From assembly GCA_019828595.1 (NCBI GenBank), contig JAHQRK010000005.1, forward strand, positions 3,472,001-3,536,000: a DNA stretch of 64,000 nt, in the 5' to 3' direction. The translations under genes and the position numbers were made by a program. The notes under the pieces are model-generated. The model ran no database searches and was not told the origin of the DNA. It worked only from the letters and a program-made list of their open reading frames with translations. Source of the stretch: Aphanomyces cochlioides (Eukaryota; Oomycota; Saprolegniomycetes; Saprolegniales; Verrucalvaceae). Below, piece after piece: positions 10,214-19,898 of the stretch (position 1 is the first letter of the stretch; each line of letters opens with the position of its first letter).

Positions 10214-11476
10214 TTAGACAGACAAAAATTGGATGGTTGGAGCGTCGGGACTAAGACTTTCGAGTTCGCTGGCCACTTCAGCTACCTGCTCACCAACAAG
10301 AAGCGTGTGCTTCCAGCAGTTTTGTATTGTGGCTGACGAGACGTTTTCCCAGGCTGCTTGGGCCCAACGAATTGCGACCAAGACGTCTACAATGAACAGG
10401 TCGGATATGTCCTTTCTGCTTGGCAGGCATCCTTGTGCTTTATGTCGCCGTCGTAGGACTTCAACCTTCTTCGCCAAGTCATTGTTCTGAAGCCTTTGGA
10501 TATGCTTTTTGAGAGAGGCAATGATGCCTCCGTCGAGAGGCTGCAAATGGGACGTCGTATTTGGCGGCAAATACTCAACACGGACGTTCGATAGCTCCTC
10601 GGTCACGCGATGTGGGGAGGCATTGTCAACCAAAAGAAGAGCTTGACGGTCATCCTTCTTCATATCGTCGTTGAATCGTGTCAACCACGCATTGAAGATG
10701 GATGTATTCATCCAGCCCTTCTTATTGGCATGATAATCGATGTTCAGCTCATTTGGAGTCAATCGACCGAAGCATCTTGGCGACTTGAATTGGCCAATAA
10801 ACAACAATGGGATCTTCTGCGAACCATCGGCATTTGTTGCGGCGGCCAGGGTAATACGTTTCTTTTGCTTCTTTTGACCACTCATGTTGTGTCTCGAAAT
10901 AGCACGATGCGGTGCAAGACAATAGAAGTACGCACTCTCGTCGAAGTTGAAGACATTGTGAGGCTCGTACAAGGCCATCAATTCATCGCAACGTTGGCGG
11001 CCGTCTTGTATGACATTGTCTTCGACCGCTGGTGATTCACCAAACACTCGACGCGAGCGGAATTGATGGCGTTGTAGGAACCTCCACATCCAACCATTGG
11101 AGAATTTCAAGCCATGGTCCTTGTCGTTTTCGTCACCAGCCAATTGCGCCATAGTCTTGAACACACTGCCACTTACAATCGGGCAATTCATGGCTTCACA
11201 ATCATTGATCCATTCGACGAGGTATGCCTCAATCAACGGTGATTTCACATTCCTTTGACCGCGCATGGTCGGTCTTGCTTTGACAGTTTCGACACTCGGT
11301 GGATTCTTGAGGATCCGTGAAATGGTTTGCTTTGAGGGGACACGATGCAGACGCATCTTTTCTGTTGCCCATTGGGCCAACTGCGAGCACGTCAGGGACG
11401 AATTTGCCTTGTGGTAATCATAAATGATACGCTTGTCTTTTATTGACAGACAGATATGACGTCTTGGCTGCTCCAT
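10214..11476 (-). CDS. pogo/Tigger-like (DDE_1) transposase of element 2
   Basis: The enzyme is 420 residues from the ATG at 11476 (MEQPRRHICLSIKDKR); the frame extends to 11584 but the upstream part looks like untranslated leader. An N-terminal HTH (residues about 8-55) is followed by a CENP-B-type HTH (NGWMWRFLQRHQFRSRR). The catalytic core has FNFDESAYFY, ALLLVDNASPHR and SHLQPLDGGI, with 30 residues between the second and third Asp, as in pogo/Tigger enzymes. The C-terminal RWAQAAWENVSSATIQNCWK block is shared with the relic at 6463. The frame is uninterrupted and both element ends are present. Confidence 0.88.
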   Translation of the reverse strand: MEQPRRHICLSIKDKRIIYDYHKANSSLTCSQLAQWATEKMRLHRVPSKQTISRILKNPPSVETVKARPTMRGQRNVKSPLIEAYLVEWINDCEAMNCPIVSGSVFKTMAQLAGDENDKDHGLKFSNGWMWRFLQRHQFRSRRVFGESPAVEDNVIQDGRQRCDELMALYEPHNVFNFDESAYFYCLAPHRAISRHNMSGQKKQKKRITLAAATNADGSQKIPLLFIGQFKSPRCFGRLTPNELNIDYHANKKGWMNTSIFNAWLTRFNDDMKKDDRQALLLVDNASPHRVTEELSNVRVEYLPPNTTSHLQPLDGGIIASLKKHIQRLQNNDLAKKVEVLRRRHKAQGCLPSRKDISDLFIVDVLVAIRWAQAAWENVSSATIQNCWKHTLLVGEQVAEVASELESLSPDAPTIQFLSV

Positions 11477-12324
11477 GTAAGACAACGAGATGACAAATGA
11501 CGTCTTTGGCTTTGACAACTTAAAATTTGAATTTTTGAATTGGACCACATGCAACTTTAAAAGTGACATACACCTTATAATCAAATGTATATAACTTGAT
11601 AAACTGATAAAGGGTATAGAGTTTGACAGAGTTCCAATGAGAGGGGTTTCTCCTGTATTGGAGGTTTTACAGTAGTATGATGTGAGCGCTAAATGAATAC
11701 TAGTATTTAGATCATGCCTCGGGGAACATATTTCCTTGGTGATGCGGGCTACAAGTTATACAAGCACCGTTCGACATTCGTTTACGGATGACAAATGACG
11801 AGTCACACTACAACTATATTCACAGCGGTACACGCTCAATCGTTGAGCGAGCGTTCGGACGGTGGAAAAATAAGTTTAGGATATTCAAGAGCCCTCTAGA
11901 TCATCGCACTCCAGAGGGTAAGAACAATCTACTGTAGCTGGCAACCGATAATGTCTTTATATCGTAGAAATGGCACGAGTGATTGAAGTTTCTATGATTC
12001 TACACAATTGGATTGTCGACTTGGATTAGGCTGAGGATGATGAGGAAGATGATTTGGCTTCCAATGAAGAGTGGATGCATATTGGCGGTGACATCACCAG
12101 ATCAAGCCAACGAAACCTAGTCGACGGAGAAGAAGCCATCAATGCGAGAAATGCATTGAAAACATATCTTTATAATTGTGTTAGAAAATAGACAACATGT
12201 AAGGTCATTTGAGAATGTGATATTATCGTCAACTGTTATTCATACGCTGAAGATGGCTTAGTAGTTCACGCTGAAGAGCATTGCCTTGGACAATATTCTC
12301 CAAGAGCGCAGAGTGGATCTTTTT

Positions 12325-13038
12325 TTACTCTTCCAGCGTCTCAAACAGAGTGTCAATTTTCTCACTTGATCGCAAAGCACCATTTCCAAGAGCAGCGGCA
12401 TCAACCAATCCTTTTGCTAATGTTTCGCCCAATTGAACAAGACCGTTTGCCACACTCGATGACCCTGTCTTTCGACGCTTTTCGTGTCTCTTAGATGAGG
12501 CGGACGACTCACTGCCAGCAATTTCGTTTTCAACATCCTGTGGCTGCTCCTCGTCGACAACAGTCGCACTTGATCCAAACTCGTTGTGTCCAAGCCCACG
12601 CTTATCACCCAGATACTCGACAACATGGTCCCAGTAGGCAGGGTAGATAGGACTGATTTCGACATTGTTTCCAGTAGTTTGTTCAGATACACGAATTCGT
12701 GAATACTCTTGCTTCAAATTGTGATACTTTGCTTTCGCTGCTGCATGAGTGACGGTAACTCCAGCGGATACACTGAGTCGCATGGCAATTTTTTCCCAGA
12801 GGATGGAAAGTTGTTGGTTGCTTTTCGAGCCTCGAAAAGACTGGTCAAACGTGCGCAAACGAAGCTCGATGAGCTCTTGCACCATATCAGATGTCCATAC
12901 TGTTTTCTTCTCACTAGTGGAGGGCAACGACGTTTCATTTTTGGCTTGGACTGAAGCAACACTTGCGGCCTCTAGCCGAGCGAGGCGCTCCGCCAGCTCC
13001 TTCTTTGTCAGCGCTTTGGCCTTGCCTTTCGAGGACAT
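12325..13038 (-). CDS. Myb/SANT-like DNA-binding protein (probable Harbinger accessory gene)
   Basis: A 237-residue protein from the ATG at 13038. Residues about 47-135 form a Myb/SANT-like trihelix domain (VWTSDMVQELIELRLR, later WEKIAMRLS and AKAKYHNLKQEYSRIR). A Lys/Arg-rich stretch follows (SSKRHEKRRK, probable nuclear signal), then a Leu/Ala-rich helix. PIF/Harbinger elements normally carry such a gene; its product helps bring the transposase to the nucleus and to the element ends. Its position just beyond the broken transposase gene, in the opposite orientation, fits that role. The coding frame is intact. Confidence 0.7.
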   Translation of the reverse strand: MSSKGKAKALTKKELAERLARLEAASVASVQAKNETSLPSTSEKKTVWTSDMVQELIELRLRTFDQSFRGSKSNQQLSILWEKIAMRLSVSAGVTVTHAAAKAKYHNLKQEYSRIRVSEQTTGNNVEISPIYPAYWDHVVEYLGDKRGLGHNEFGSSATVVDEEQPQDVENEIAGSESSASSKRHEKRRKTGSSSVANGLVQLGETLAKGLVDAAALGNGALRSSEKIDTLFETLEE

Positions 13039-13448
13039 TCCAACACTGCTGCCTTGGAATAATGAATAGCAACATATCATTGGACTCTTTTTAACTAATC
13101 ATATTATGCTATTCAAGCATGCAGTGGTCAAAAACGAGATGTGCAAGCACAACAAAGTTCACCACCAACCATGATCAGCCAATCAGACCCAAGACCAAAA
13201 CACGACCAAAAGACGACAATATCATGACGAAACAACGATGAACTCAGTTTGCGTTGTGATTTGTGTTTCAAATACAATTTTACTTGGAATTGCCTCTTAA
13301 TCTTATCATCCGAAATCTCAAATGACATAGTGTCAAGACAAAGCATGCACATTCAATCCTTTTTCCAATTCATTTTATCTCTGCCTCATGGTCATGGACC
13401 AACTGCAAGGCCAGCCACAGAGTCCACTATCAGTCTCCAGTTTTAAAC

Positions 13449-13642
13449 CTTGTAGCCTCAAGTGCATCATCTGAACGGGGATTTCCCTGCAAGGTTTCAT
13501 TCACTCGAAATTGCGCAGCCGCCTCAGCCACGACAAAGTTGAGAAGCTTGTTTACATCAAATCCAACTACAATGCCTTCAAGGAATTTTCCTTTGAGCTC
13601 AGCGACGCTGAAGACTCAGAAAACGATGACATGATGGCCTAG
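13449..13642 (+). pseudogene. hAT-family transposase C-terminal relic
   Basis: One frame reads LVASSASSERGF and, after a one-base shift near 13475, another reads GISLQGFIHSKLRSRLSHDK, then VEKLVYIKSNYNAF and an acidic end. This is the dimerisation motif found at the C-terminus of hAT transposases. Upstream parts are not recognisable, so it is a fragment. Confidence 0.6.
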
Positions 13643-13754
13643 TATGCTTAGAATAAATTAAGTGCATTTTCATACAATTAAATACAAGTTTTTTTGTAAA
13701 GAAAAAGGACAAAAAAATTGTTTTGTGACAAAGAGGAATACGCAATTTTATTGG

Positions 13755-15911
13755 TTAAAATGCATTAATATTTTGGTTGTGGATTTGGGACTTGCGCTTT
13801 TTGGTTGAGCGAGAGACGGCGAACCCATTCAACTCCCGTAGGAGTTTGGCAACGGTGAGAACCTTCAATTGAGCAAACCGTCGTTCACGCTTGCTGGCAG
13901 TAGAGTGTTTCAACGGCTCCCAGTATTCAACGGCGAGTGCAAACATCCTCGTCACGTCCAAGGACGAAGTGGGGATTTGGATGTTGGTTGGGAAATGCGA
14001 TCTGTAGAACTCAATGAGGTGTGTCATCAAGTATTTCCAAGCCGAGAACTCTTTAACTTTCTTGCGTGTAGACAAATCACGAGTATCAATCAGGCGATAC
14101 GGAGGTTGTTTGGATAAGCTGTTTCCCAGCCACCACAGACGCCACGCCGACGAGACGTCGACCGACGGAAACTCGAAGTTTTCGGGGAGACGACGAAGAC
14201 GTCCACCCCATGTGTACACACCAACTAATGCATGATCAACTGGGCTAATACTCGATTGTGTTGTAGGCTGATTATTCACAAAACTCGCAAGGGCTGTCGC
14301 GATCGTCGTTTCGAGCAGTTCTCGTGTAAAATTTCCGCTGGCAACCCCCTTCTCATCAAGTAATTCACTTATTCGCTTGACTACAATTTCAGGAATATTT
14401 AGAATGGCTTCATGACTCATGTGCAATTGATGATAAATCTCAACATGCGGCGAAATACCACTTGCTCGAATGACAGGAGATTCAAATCCAGATATCACAA
14501 AAGGTTTTAAGGACTCTAAAACATGACGGTTTTGAAAGACATGCGTAGATAACAAAGGATGAGTCGAGGCTAGAGTAGAAATCAAAAAATCGGAATGGTA
14601 CACTAGACTTGCGAGGCATAAGGAAAGAATACCACGCAAACTCTCCATATTCCATATTTTGGGAAACAATTCTCGCAGGCAATTGGAAACAACCTCTTGA
14701 TTCTCTGTGTTGTCAAAGTGAGGGGGAAGAATTGAAAACTCTCGTTTGTTTAAGGGTAGACCAGCGACGACTCGTCCAAGGTATTGAACACCAGCTGATT
14801 CATAACGAATATATCTTTCAATAACGTCACCAAGAGACCAACCACATCTAAGACAGACCGACACAATAGAAGGACCACCAGTACTTCCACTGCAGGCAAA
14901 AGTAAAAATACCCTTTCGTATCGAGTGTGTTCCAAAGGACAATGTCTTTGAGGTCGCCTTATCGTCTCCAATTATCGGGCCTATAAGTTTAGAAAATATC
15001 TTGCAAAATCTATCTTTTTGATTTGAGCCTGGAAAAATAGCAGACCCATCAAGCTGTGAACAACAAGCCAAGTAGACTGACAATGCTAGGACAACACAAG
15101 TGGTTGGGGACAGTGGGTTTGCAAAGCAATGCCGTGGCTCCTTGGGTTTTGAACCCTCCTGGTCAGTTTTACTTTGAAAAAATGTGACACCAAAGCTGTC
15201 ATCATGAAAAGATAAATGCTGAAAACGAATGGTTTCGGTCGACCGTGACCGACACATCAAATTCCAATCTAATGTCAAAAATAAATGGGCAAAGCCATTA
15301 TCCTGTAAATAAAGTGTAGCAGCACACATTTTCTCGTAAATGGAGTAGCTCAGGGGTCTCTTTCCAGTTTCTCTGCGAGAACCGGTTTGAGTTTCGGTTG
15401 CGATCATACGTTTGATACCTACACTCTCTTAGACTCATTTAAATGTTAAATTACCCTGGAAAACCTCCTTCATGTCGTCGTTATAGCCTACAGGGAGTGG
15501 TTTTGACTTGACTTTGTACAAAATTTTTATGGCGCTTCTGTATCCTGATAGTGTAGTGACCGCAACTTTCTGTTTTTTGTCATTTACAGTGTCCTGTAAG
15601 AATGCCAAGAAATCTGTGTATTGAAACTTGTCCAAGTCGATTTCTCCATCTAAAAGTAAATCCTCTTTTCCTACTGCTGAATAAACTTGTGCAATTTTCA
15701 TCGAAGTACCTTTTGCTCGGATCCATTTAATAATCTTGTTTATTCCATACTGATAGCCTTGCCGAGTACTTGCTCCAACTCGGTTCAAGCGAGCGAGCTC
15801 GATAGAAAACTCTTCACGAACGTCGGTTGCAAAGTGAAGCAATTCAGCTTGAAGTGCTGAATATCTACCAATCGAAATATTCCATTTAGCGTGCGACAAA
15901 CTGACTTCCAA
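13755..15911 (-). CDS. Crypton tyrosine recombinase, copy 2 (apparently intact)
   Basis: Two exons (15455-15911 and 13755-15418) joined across a 36 bp GT-AG intron give a 706-residue protein with no frame break. The N-terminal ~150 residues form a SAM-like core-binding domain (ASTRQGYQYGINKIIKWI). The catalytic region has WNLMCRSRSTETIRFQ (first Arg), GTHSIRKG (H-x-x-R) and RYIRYESAG (candidate Tyr). The last ~130 residues contain RRLPENFEF and WRLWWLGN followed by basic tail sequence, resembling the GCR1-type DNA-binding domain of Cryptons. Such enzymes excise and integrate their element as a circle. This copy could be the active parent of copy 1. Element ends were not found, as Cryptons lack inverted repeats. 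Confidence 0.85.
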
Positions 15912-16706
15912 AAGTCAACAAATTTTGGAACTCGATATTTATATTGTCTTTTTCGTCCAAATTTACAGTTTTGATCAAAATCGACGAAATTTGTGTGATC
16001 AATCTTGCAATAGTGAATTCAAGTATAATCGGAAGGTACATGAATTAGTGTGTGTGTGTTGGTGTGTTTTGTGTGTGTTTTAAACAAATTCTGGACACTG
16101 ATTGGCTGGTTCGATTTGGTGATTGATTCAAAGTTTGATCGATTTCAGCCAAGTTCGGAAATTTTGAGTAAATCAGACAATACTGACTCTTTGTATAAAA
16201 GAAAAATTTACTTTGAAGAAAAAACAAGACAAGTTGTCGTCCGAATCTCATATAAAACCCAAGTATGTCTTACAAAAGTGGGAGAAAGGAAGATTTTTTT
16301 GTATTTTGCCAACCCTGTCTGTGGAGGGGACAGTGGTTCCGTTCCTTCTTGAGTGGAGTACGTAGTACGAGGACATGTGTATTCTATTGTAAAGTCAGGA
16401 CTGATGCGCTGTCAACTCCAAGTCGACGGCAAATGCCACGACTACATCTCAAGGACTCTGCCCCCAAGCAGCACAAGCACAAGGTGCTCTAATCCTCGTC
16501 AGAGTCTTCGCATTTGGCGCTGTCGTCTTGGAAAGCTCGACGACTTTGCACTTTGTCGATACGCCCATGTGTTTCCCCCGACAGTCGCTGTTGGTTGTAG
16601 TAATGGGCGATCGAATCCCATCGGTCAGGATGAAATGCGTTGCTCCACGGCCTGCTCCTCTCCCGTGGAGTTTGCCACTTTCAATTTCGACGTAGGCGCA
16701 ACGTTC
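15912..16706. other. Intergenic; Crypton flank and GH7 promoter
   Basis: AT-rich to about 16260, then of more balanced composition. The frame of the cellulase stays open upstream to 16353, but this leader lacks a signal peptide and is probably untranslated. No other gene is supported. Confidence 0.5.
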
Positions 16707-18338
16707 ATGAAGATTCACTCGACTGTCGCCTTCCTCGCCTCTGCGCTCGTTGCGTTTGCTAGCGCCCAGCAAGTCGGCACCAACCAAGAGGAAGTTCATC
16801 CCGTCCTTCAGACTCAAACGTGCACCAAGGCCAGCGGATGCTCGACGCAGAATACCAAGATCGTGCTTGACTCCAACTGGCGATGGCTCCACCATGTCGG
16901 CAACTACAACGCCTGCCGAGACAACAGCGGCAACTGGGACAAGAGCGTCTGCGCCGATGGAGTCTCCTGCGCCAAGAACTGCGCGTACGAAGGCGTGGAC
17001 TACAAGGCGTCCGGCATCACTGCCAGCGGCCAAACTCTCAGTTTTGAGTTGAACAAGCGCATCTATCTCCTAGAAGACGACAACAACTACAAGCTCTTCA
17101 AGCTCCTCAACCAAGAGTTCTCTTTCGACATTGACCTTTCGCAAGCTGGCTGCAACTCCGACGCTGGCATCTACTTCGTCGAGATGGACAAGACCGGCGG
17201 CCGATCCGCCACAAACACTGCCGGCGCCGCTTACGGCACGGGCTACTGCGATGCTCAGTGCGGTGAAGGCGCTCCGTTCGTCAATGGCGCTGCCAACTTG
17301 AACGCCAACATCGGCACCTGCTGCACTGAAATGGACATCTTGGAAGGCAACAGCGTCAGTACATCGTTCACTTCGCATCCTTGCAACAAGCCCGGCGTCT
17401 ACTTCTGCACGACGCCTCAAGACTGCGGCGACGGCAATTATCACTACCAAGGCACGTGTGACCGAGATGGCTTCGGCATCAACCCATGGGCGATGAACAA
17501 CCACACGTTCTACGGTCCTGGTGCGTCCTACACGCTTGACTCGTCCAAGCCCCACACCGTCGTGACTCAATTCATCACAGACGACAACACAGCCAGCGGA
17601 AAGCTTGTCGAGATCAAGCGCTTCTTTGTCCAAAACGGCAAGAAGATCGACCATCCGAATGCCAACTGGCCTGGCATTAGCCCAGGAACCAACTCGATCA
17701 CGGACAAATCTTGCGCCGAGTCCAAGAAGGTCTTCAACTCTATCAATGATCATGCTGCCAAGGGCGGTCTTGCGACGATGGGCGAAGCGCTTCGTCGCGG
17801 TCTTGTCCTTGTCTTCTCTTCCTGGACGGGTCAGCTCGACTGGCTGGACGGCCCGATTGCCGGCAAGGACCCCAACCAGCCTGGTGGATCCATGGGTCCT
17901 TGCCCTGCGAATGCTCCAATTCCGACAGTAGCCCCCGTCACGTTCAGCAACCTCCGCGTTGGTGACATTGGCACGACGACTGGATTGCCTTCCAACCCGA
18001 CGCCAACCCCATCGACGACCAAAGCCACGTCGGCACCAACTGTGAAACCAACAAGTGCACCAACAACCGCGGCGCATACTGCCAAGCCTACGAGCGCCCC
18101 AACCACTGCCGCTCCCACGAGTGCACCAACAACAAAGACCCCTACAGCCAAGCCCACGACTGTCCCAACAATTGCCCCAACGACGTCAAAGCCCCCTGCG
18201 ACGAGCGCTCCATCGAGCGGAACTGTTGGTGCCTATGGTCAATGCGGTGGCAGTGGCTACTCTGGTCCAACTGCGTGCATCCAAGGCTACACTTGCCACG
18301 TCTACACGCAATGGTATTCCCAGTGCATTGCCAACTAA
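16707..18338 (+). CDS. Secreted GH7 cellulase (cellobiohydrolase/endoglucanase) with CBM1
   Basis: Extracellular glycoside hydrolase family 7 enzyme, 543 residues, which cleaves beta-1,4-glucan with retention of configuration. The ATG at 16707 is chosen because it begins a clear signal peptide (MKIHSTVAFLASALVAFASA). The GH7 domain covers about residues 20-440. The catalytic E-x-D-x-x-E is EMDILE at residues 208-213 (nucleophile Glu208, acid/base Glu213), preceded by the CC pair. A Thr/Pro/Ser-rich linker (about 445-505) leads to a C-terminal CBM1 with four Cys (YGQCGG...QWYSQCIAN). No introns. The paralogue at 19.9 kb is highly similar. Whether it is exo- or endo-acting depends on active-site loops I cannot judge. 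Confidence 0.93.
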   Translation: MKIHSTVAFLASALVAFASAQQVGTNQEEVHPVLQTQTCTKASGCSTQNTKIVLDSNWRWLHHVGNYNACRDNSGNWDKSVCADGVSCAKNCAYEGVDYKASGITASGQTLSFELNKRIYLLEDDNNYKLFKLLNQEFSFDIDLSQAGCNSDAGIYFVEMDKTGGRSATNTAGAAYGTGYCDAQCGEGAPFVNGAANLNANIGTCCTEMDILEGNSVSTSFTSHPCNKPGVYFCTTPQDCGDGNYHYQGTCDRDGFGINPWAMNNHTFYGPGASYTLDSSKPHTVVTQFITDDNTASGKLVEIKRFFVQNGKKIDHPNANWPGISPGTNSITDKSCAESKKVFNSINDHAAKGGLATMGEALRRGLVLVFSSWTGQLDWLDGPIAGKDPNQPGGSMGPCPANAPIPTVAPVTFSNLRVGDIGTTTGLPSNPTPTPSTTKATSAPTVKPTSAPTTAAHTAKPTSAPTTAAPTSAPTTKTPTAKPTTVPTIAPTTSKPPATSAPSSGTVGAYGQCGGSGYSGPTACIQGYTCHVYTQWYSQCIAN

Positions 18339-18412
18339 AGCTGCTTCAAGCTCGTCTCTCATGTTATATCTGTAAATCAATGAGTAATTTTACCCGTGCG
18401 TCTCATTCGTCC

Positions 18413-18651
18413 ATGCCGTTCGTCAACGGCGCTGCGGAATTGAACGCCAACATTCGCACTCGCAGCACTGAAATGGACATCTTGGAAGGCTATCGCTTCA
18501 GGTTCCCATCGCATCCATGCAGCAGCCCTCGACACCACCTCTGCACGACACCCCAACTACAGCCAAGCCCCCAGCACCAAACGCTCCTTCAGGTGGTTCA
18601 GTTGGTGCTGATGGACAATGTGGGAGTTCCGCCTACTCTGGTACGTCCTGA
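18413..18651 (+). pseudogene. GH7-CBM1 relic between the two cellulases
   Basis: A degraded and shortened third GH7 copy. It reads MPFVNGAAELNANI, RSTEMDILEG and PSHPC, matching the catalytic core of both neighbours. It then jumps to a Thr/Pro linker and GADGQCGSSAYSGTS in another frame, which matches the first half of the CBM1. Most of the gene is missing, and the Cys pair before the catalytic motif is lost. Confidence 0.85.
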
Positions 18652-19898
18652 CTGTACAGTACTAGTGAATCAGTCATCGAGTTTGGTGGGGAGGAGGACT
18701 CTCAGAATGTTTCACACGACTCGAGAGTGACAACGAGATCACTTTGTCAGGAAAGCACTCCAATGAGCTCTCAGTCGACAAACCAACAGCCAGCGTCCAA
18801 CTAGAGATATTCCCCTTTCGACTCGAGACGGGATACATTGGTGGTCAAACTACTCTCCGACGACGGAGTAGACGCAAACATTGACTAGTCAATGAAACCT
18901 ACTGGGCAAGCCACAGAATAGACACGTTTCGAAGATCCAACAAGGCTGTGGAGCACTTTGACGAGGACTTCATGACTCTACTGACGAGAACAATCCTCCG
19001 GGAATGAACTGAAGTGCCATGAAGAGAACAAGAAATGTTGCGGAAAGACCATAGACTGTTGCTTGACGTGGTTGTTGCTGACTCAAGTTGCTGATACGTG
19101 CTCAGTGCGTTGCGTACGCTCGAGGATCAACTATCATATCGTCCAAGAGAGTGTCATTGTACGTGACTGGTCCGCCTCCTCTGTAGCAGCCACGGGGGAT
19201 TTGATTATGCACGCAGTCAGGTTGATGCTCTTGCATCAACTATGGCTTGTGGCTGTCGACAGATTTGTGGCGAACTTTCCCCAGTGCGACGGATTACCCA
19301 AAGGCTGAACGACGTGAGTACTCGAGATTCCACGCCCAGCCAGACTCTACAGTAAAATATCGACCGACCACGAGAATGGATGAAGAAGAGGAGCAGCCCA
19401 TTCGTGGGCGAACTCCCTGCTGTGGAGGGACGCACGACGGTGTTGTTACCTACTGCTGCAGGCATCCCAAAGCACTGATCGAGCGAGGGGGAGGCTGGAA
19501 AACAGCGCACGGAGCTACAACATGTGACAACTTGACGATTCACGGAACGGTCAACAGACGTCGTGAGTAACACAAGTGCGTTTTTGTGGATTGCAGTCTT
19601 CTCTTTCGGTCGCTGGGGGATTAGAGCGCAACGTCGACTCAGTGCGAGCTTGACATGGTTCAAAGTAGAGGCTCAGCGTGATACGAACGTCATAGTAGCA
19701 TGAGCCCAAGAGGTCGTTTGCTCCATCCACGAAGCTGCGACTTCTGATTGCCGACAGGTGTCTCGAAGAACAGCCGCTGTTTGTTGTTGTACAGTATGGA
19801 AAATGCACCAAGTCGCTGTGCGGCCTGCTACAAATCTCGTGGCGTGTTGAGCCATTCTCCATTTTCCACACTCGACGAGAGGCAACTTGCAAGGACTC
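18652..19898. other. Intergenic between GH7 relic and second GH7 gene
   Basis: No supported gene. The open frames here are short and lack domain signal. The last few hundred bases should hold the promoter of the second cellulase. Confidence 0.5.

Larger units (their letters stand above)
10095..11655 (-). mobile_element. pogo/Tigger-like element 2 (innermost insertion)
   Basis: This 1561 bp element starts CAGGAGAAACC and ends GGTTTCTCCTG. The inverted ends match over about 26 bp with one or two differences, and TA flanks both sides (10093-10094, 11656-11657). A perfect 19 bp hairpin at 10130-10170 lies just inside the left end. It encodes a complete-looking transposase, so the whole unit looks capable of movement. 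Confidence 0.9.
8501..11672 (-). mobile_element. pogo-like element 1 (inserted in Harbinger, itself interrupted)
   Basis: The left end CTGTAAAACCTCTAATA at 8501 and the right end ending ..TTTTACAG at 11672 are inverted copies, flanked by TA at 8499-8500 and 11673-11674. Without the nested element it is about 1.6 kb and encodes one transposase (8615-9922, minus). Element 2 landed inside its right terminal repeat. Confidence 0.85.
7743..12191 (+). pseudogene. Harbinger transposase gene, interrupted by nested transposons
   Basis: The first part encodes GIPNVVGVIDGSLIPIKR (first catalytic Asp), followed by an intron starting at about 8323 and ending in ..TTGTAG. It resumes with GVVDHKLRFMSYSIRSGSQN and breaks at 8498, where a pogo-like element is inserted at TA. 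The gene picks up after 11673 with TYFLGDAGYKLYKH (second Asp), then YNYIHSGTRSIVERAFGRWK (catalytic Glu block), a second short intron near 11918-11967, and ILHNWIVD. An in-frame TAG after that block may be the original stop or a mutation. All three DDE blocks are recognisable, so the gene was probably functional before the insertion. Confidence 0.8.
7743..13038 (+). mobile_element. Harbinger (PIF) transposon carrying a two-level nested insertion
   Basis: The span is bounded by coding evidence only: a DDE_4-type transposase gene (7743-12191, split) and a Myb/SANT gene (12325-13038, minus). That pair is the classic two-gene content of PIF/Harbinger elements. I could not find the terminal inverted repeats, so the true ends lie outside these limits. 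Inside it sit pogo-like element 1 (8501-11672) and, within that, pogo-like element 2 (10095-11655). Confidence 0.7.

Noticed and set aside
7743..13038. Terminal inverted repeats of the Harbinger element
   Set aside because: I compared 6750-7700 with 13080-13450 by eye and found no convincing inverted pair, so the ends are left open.
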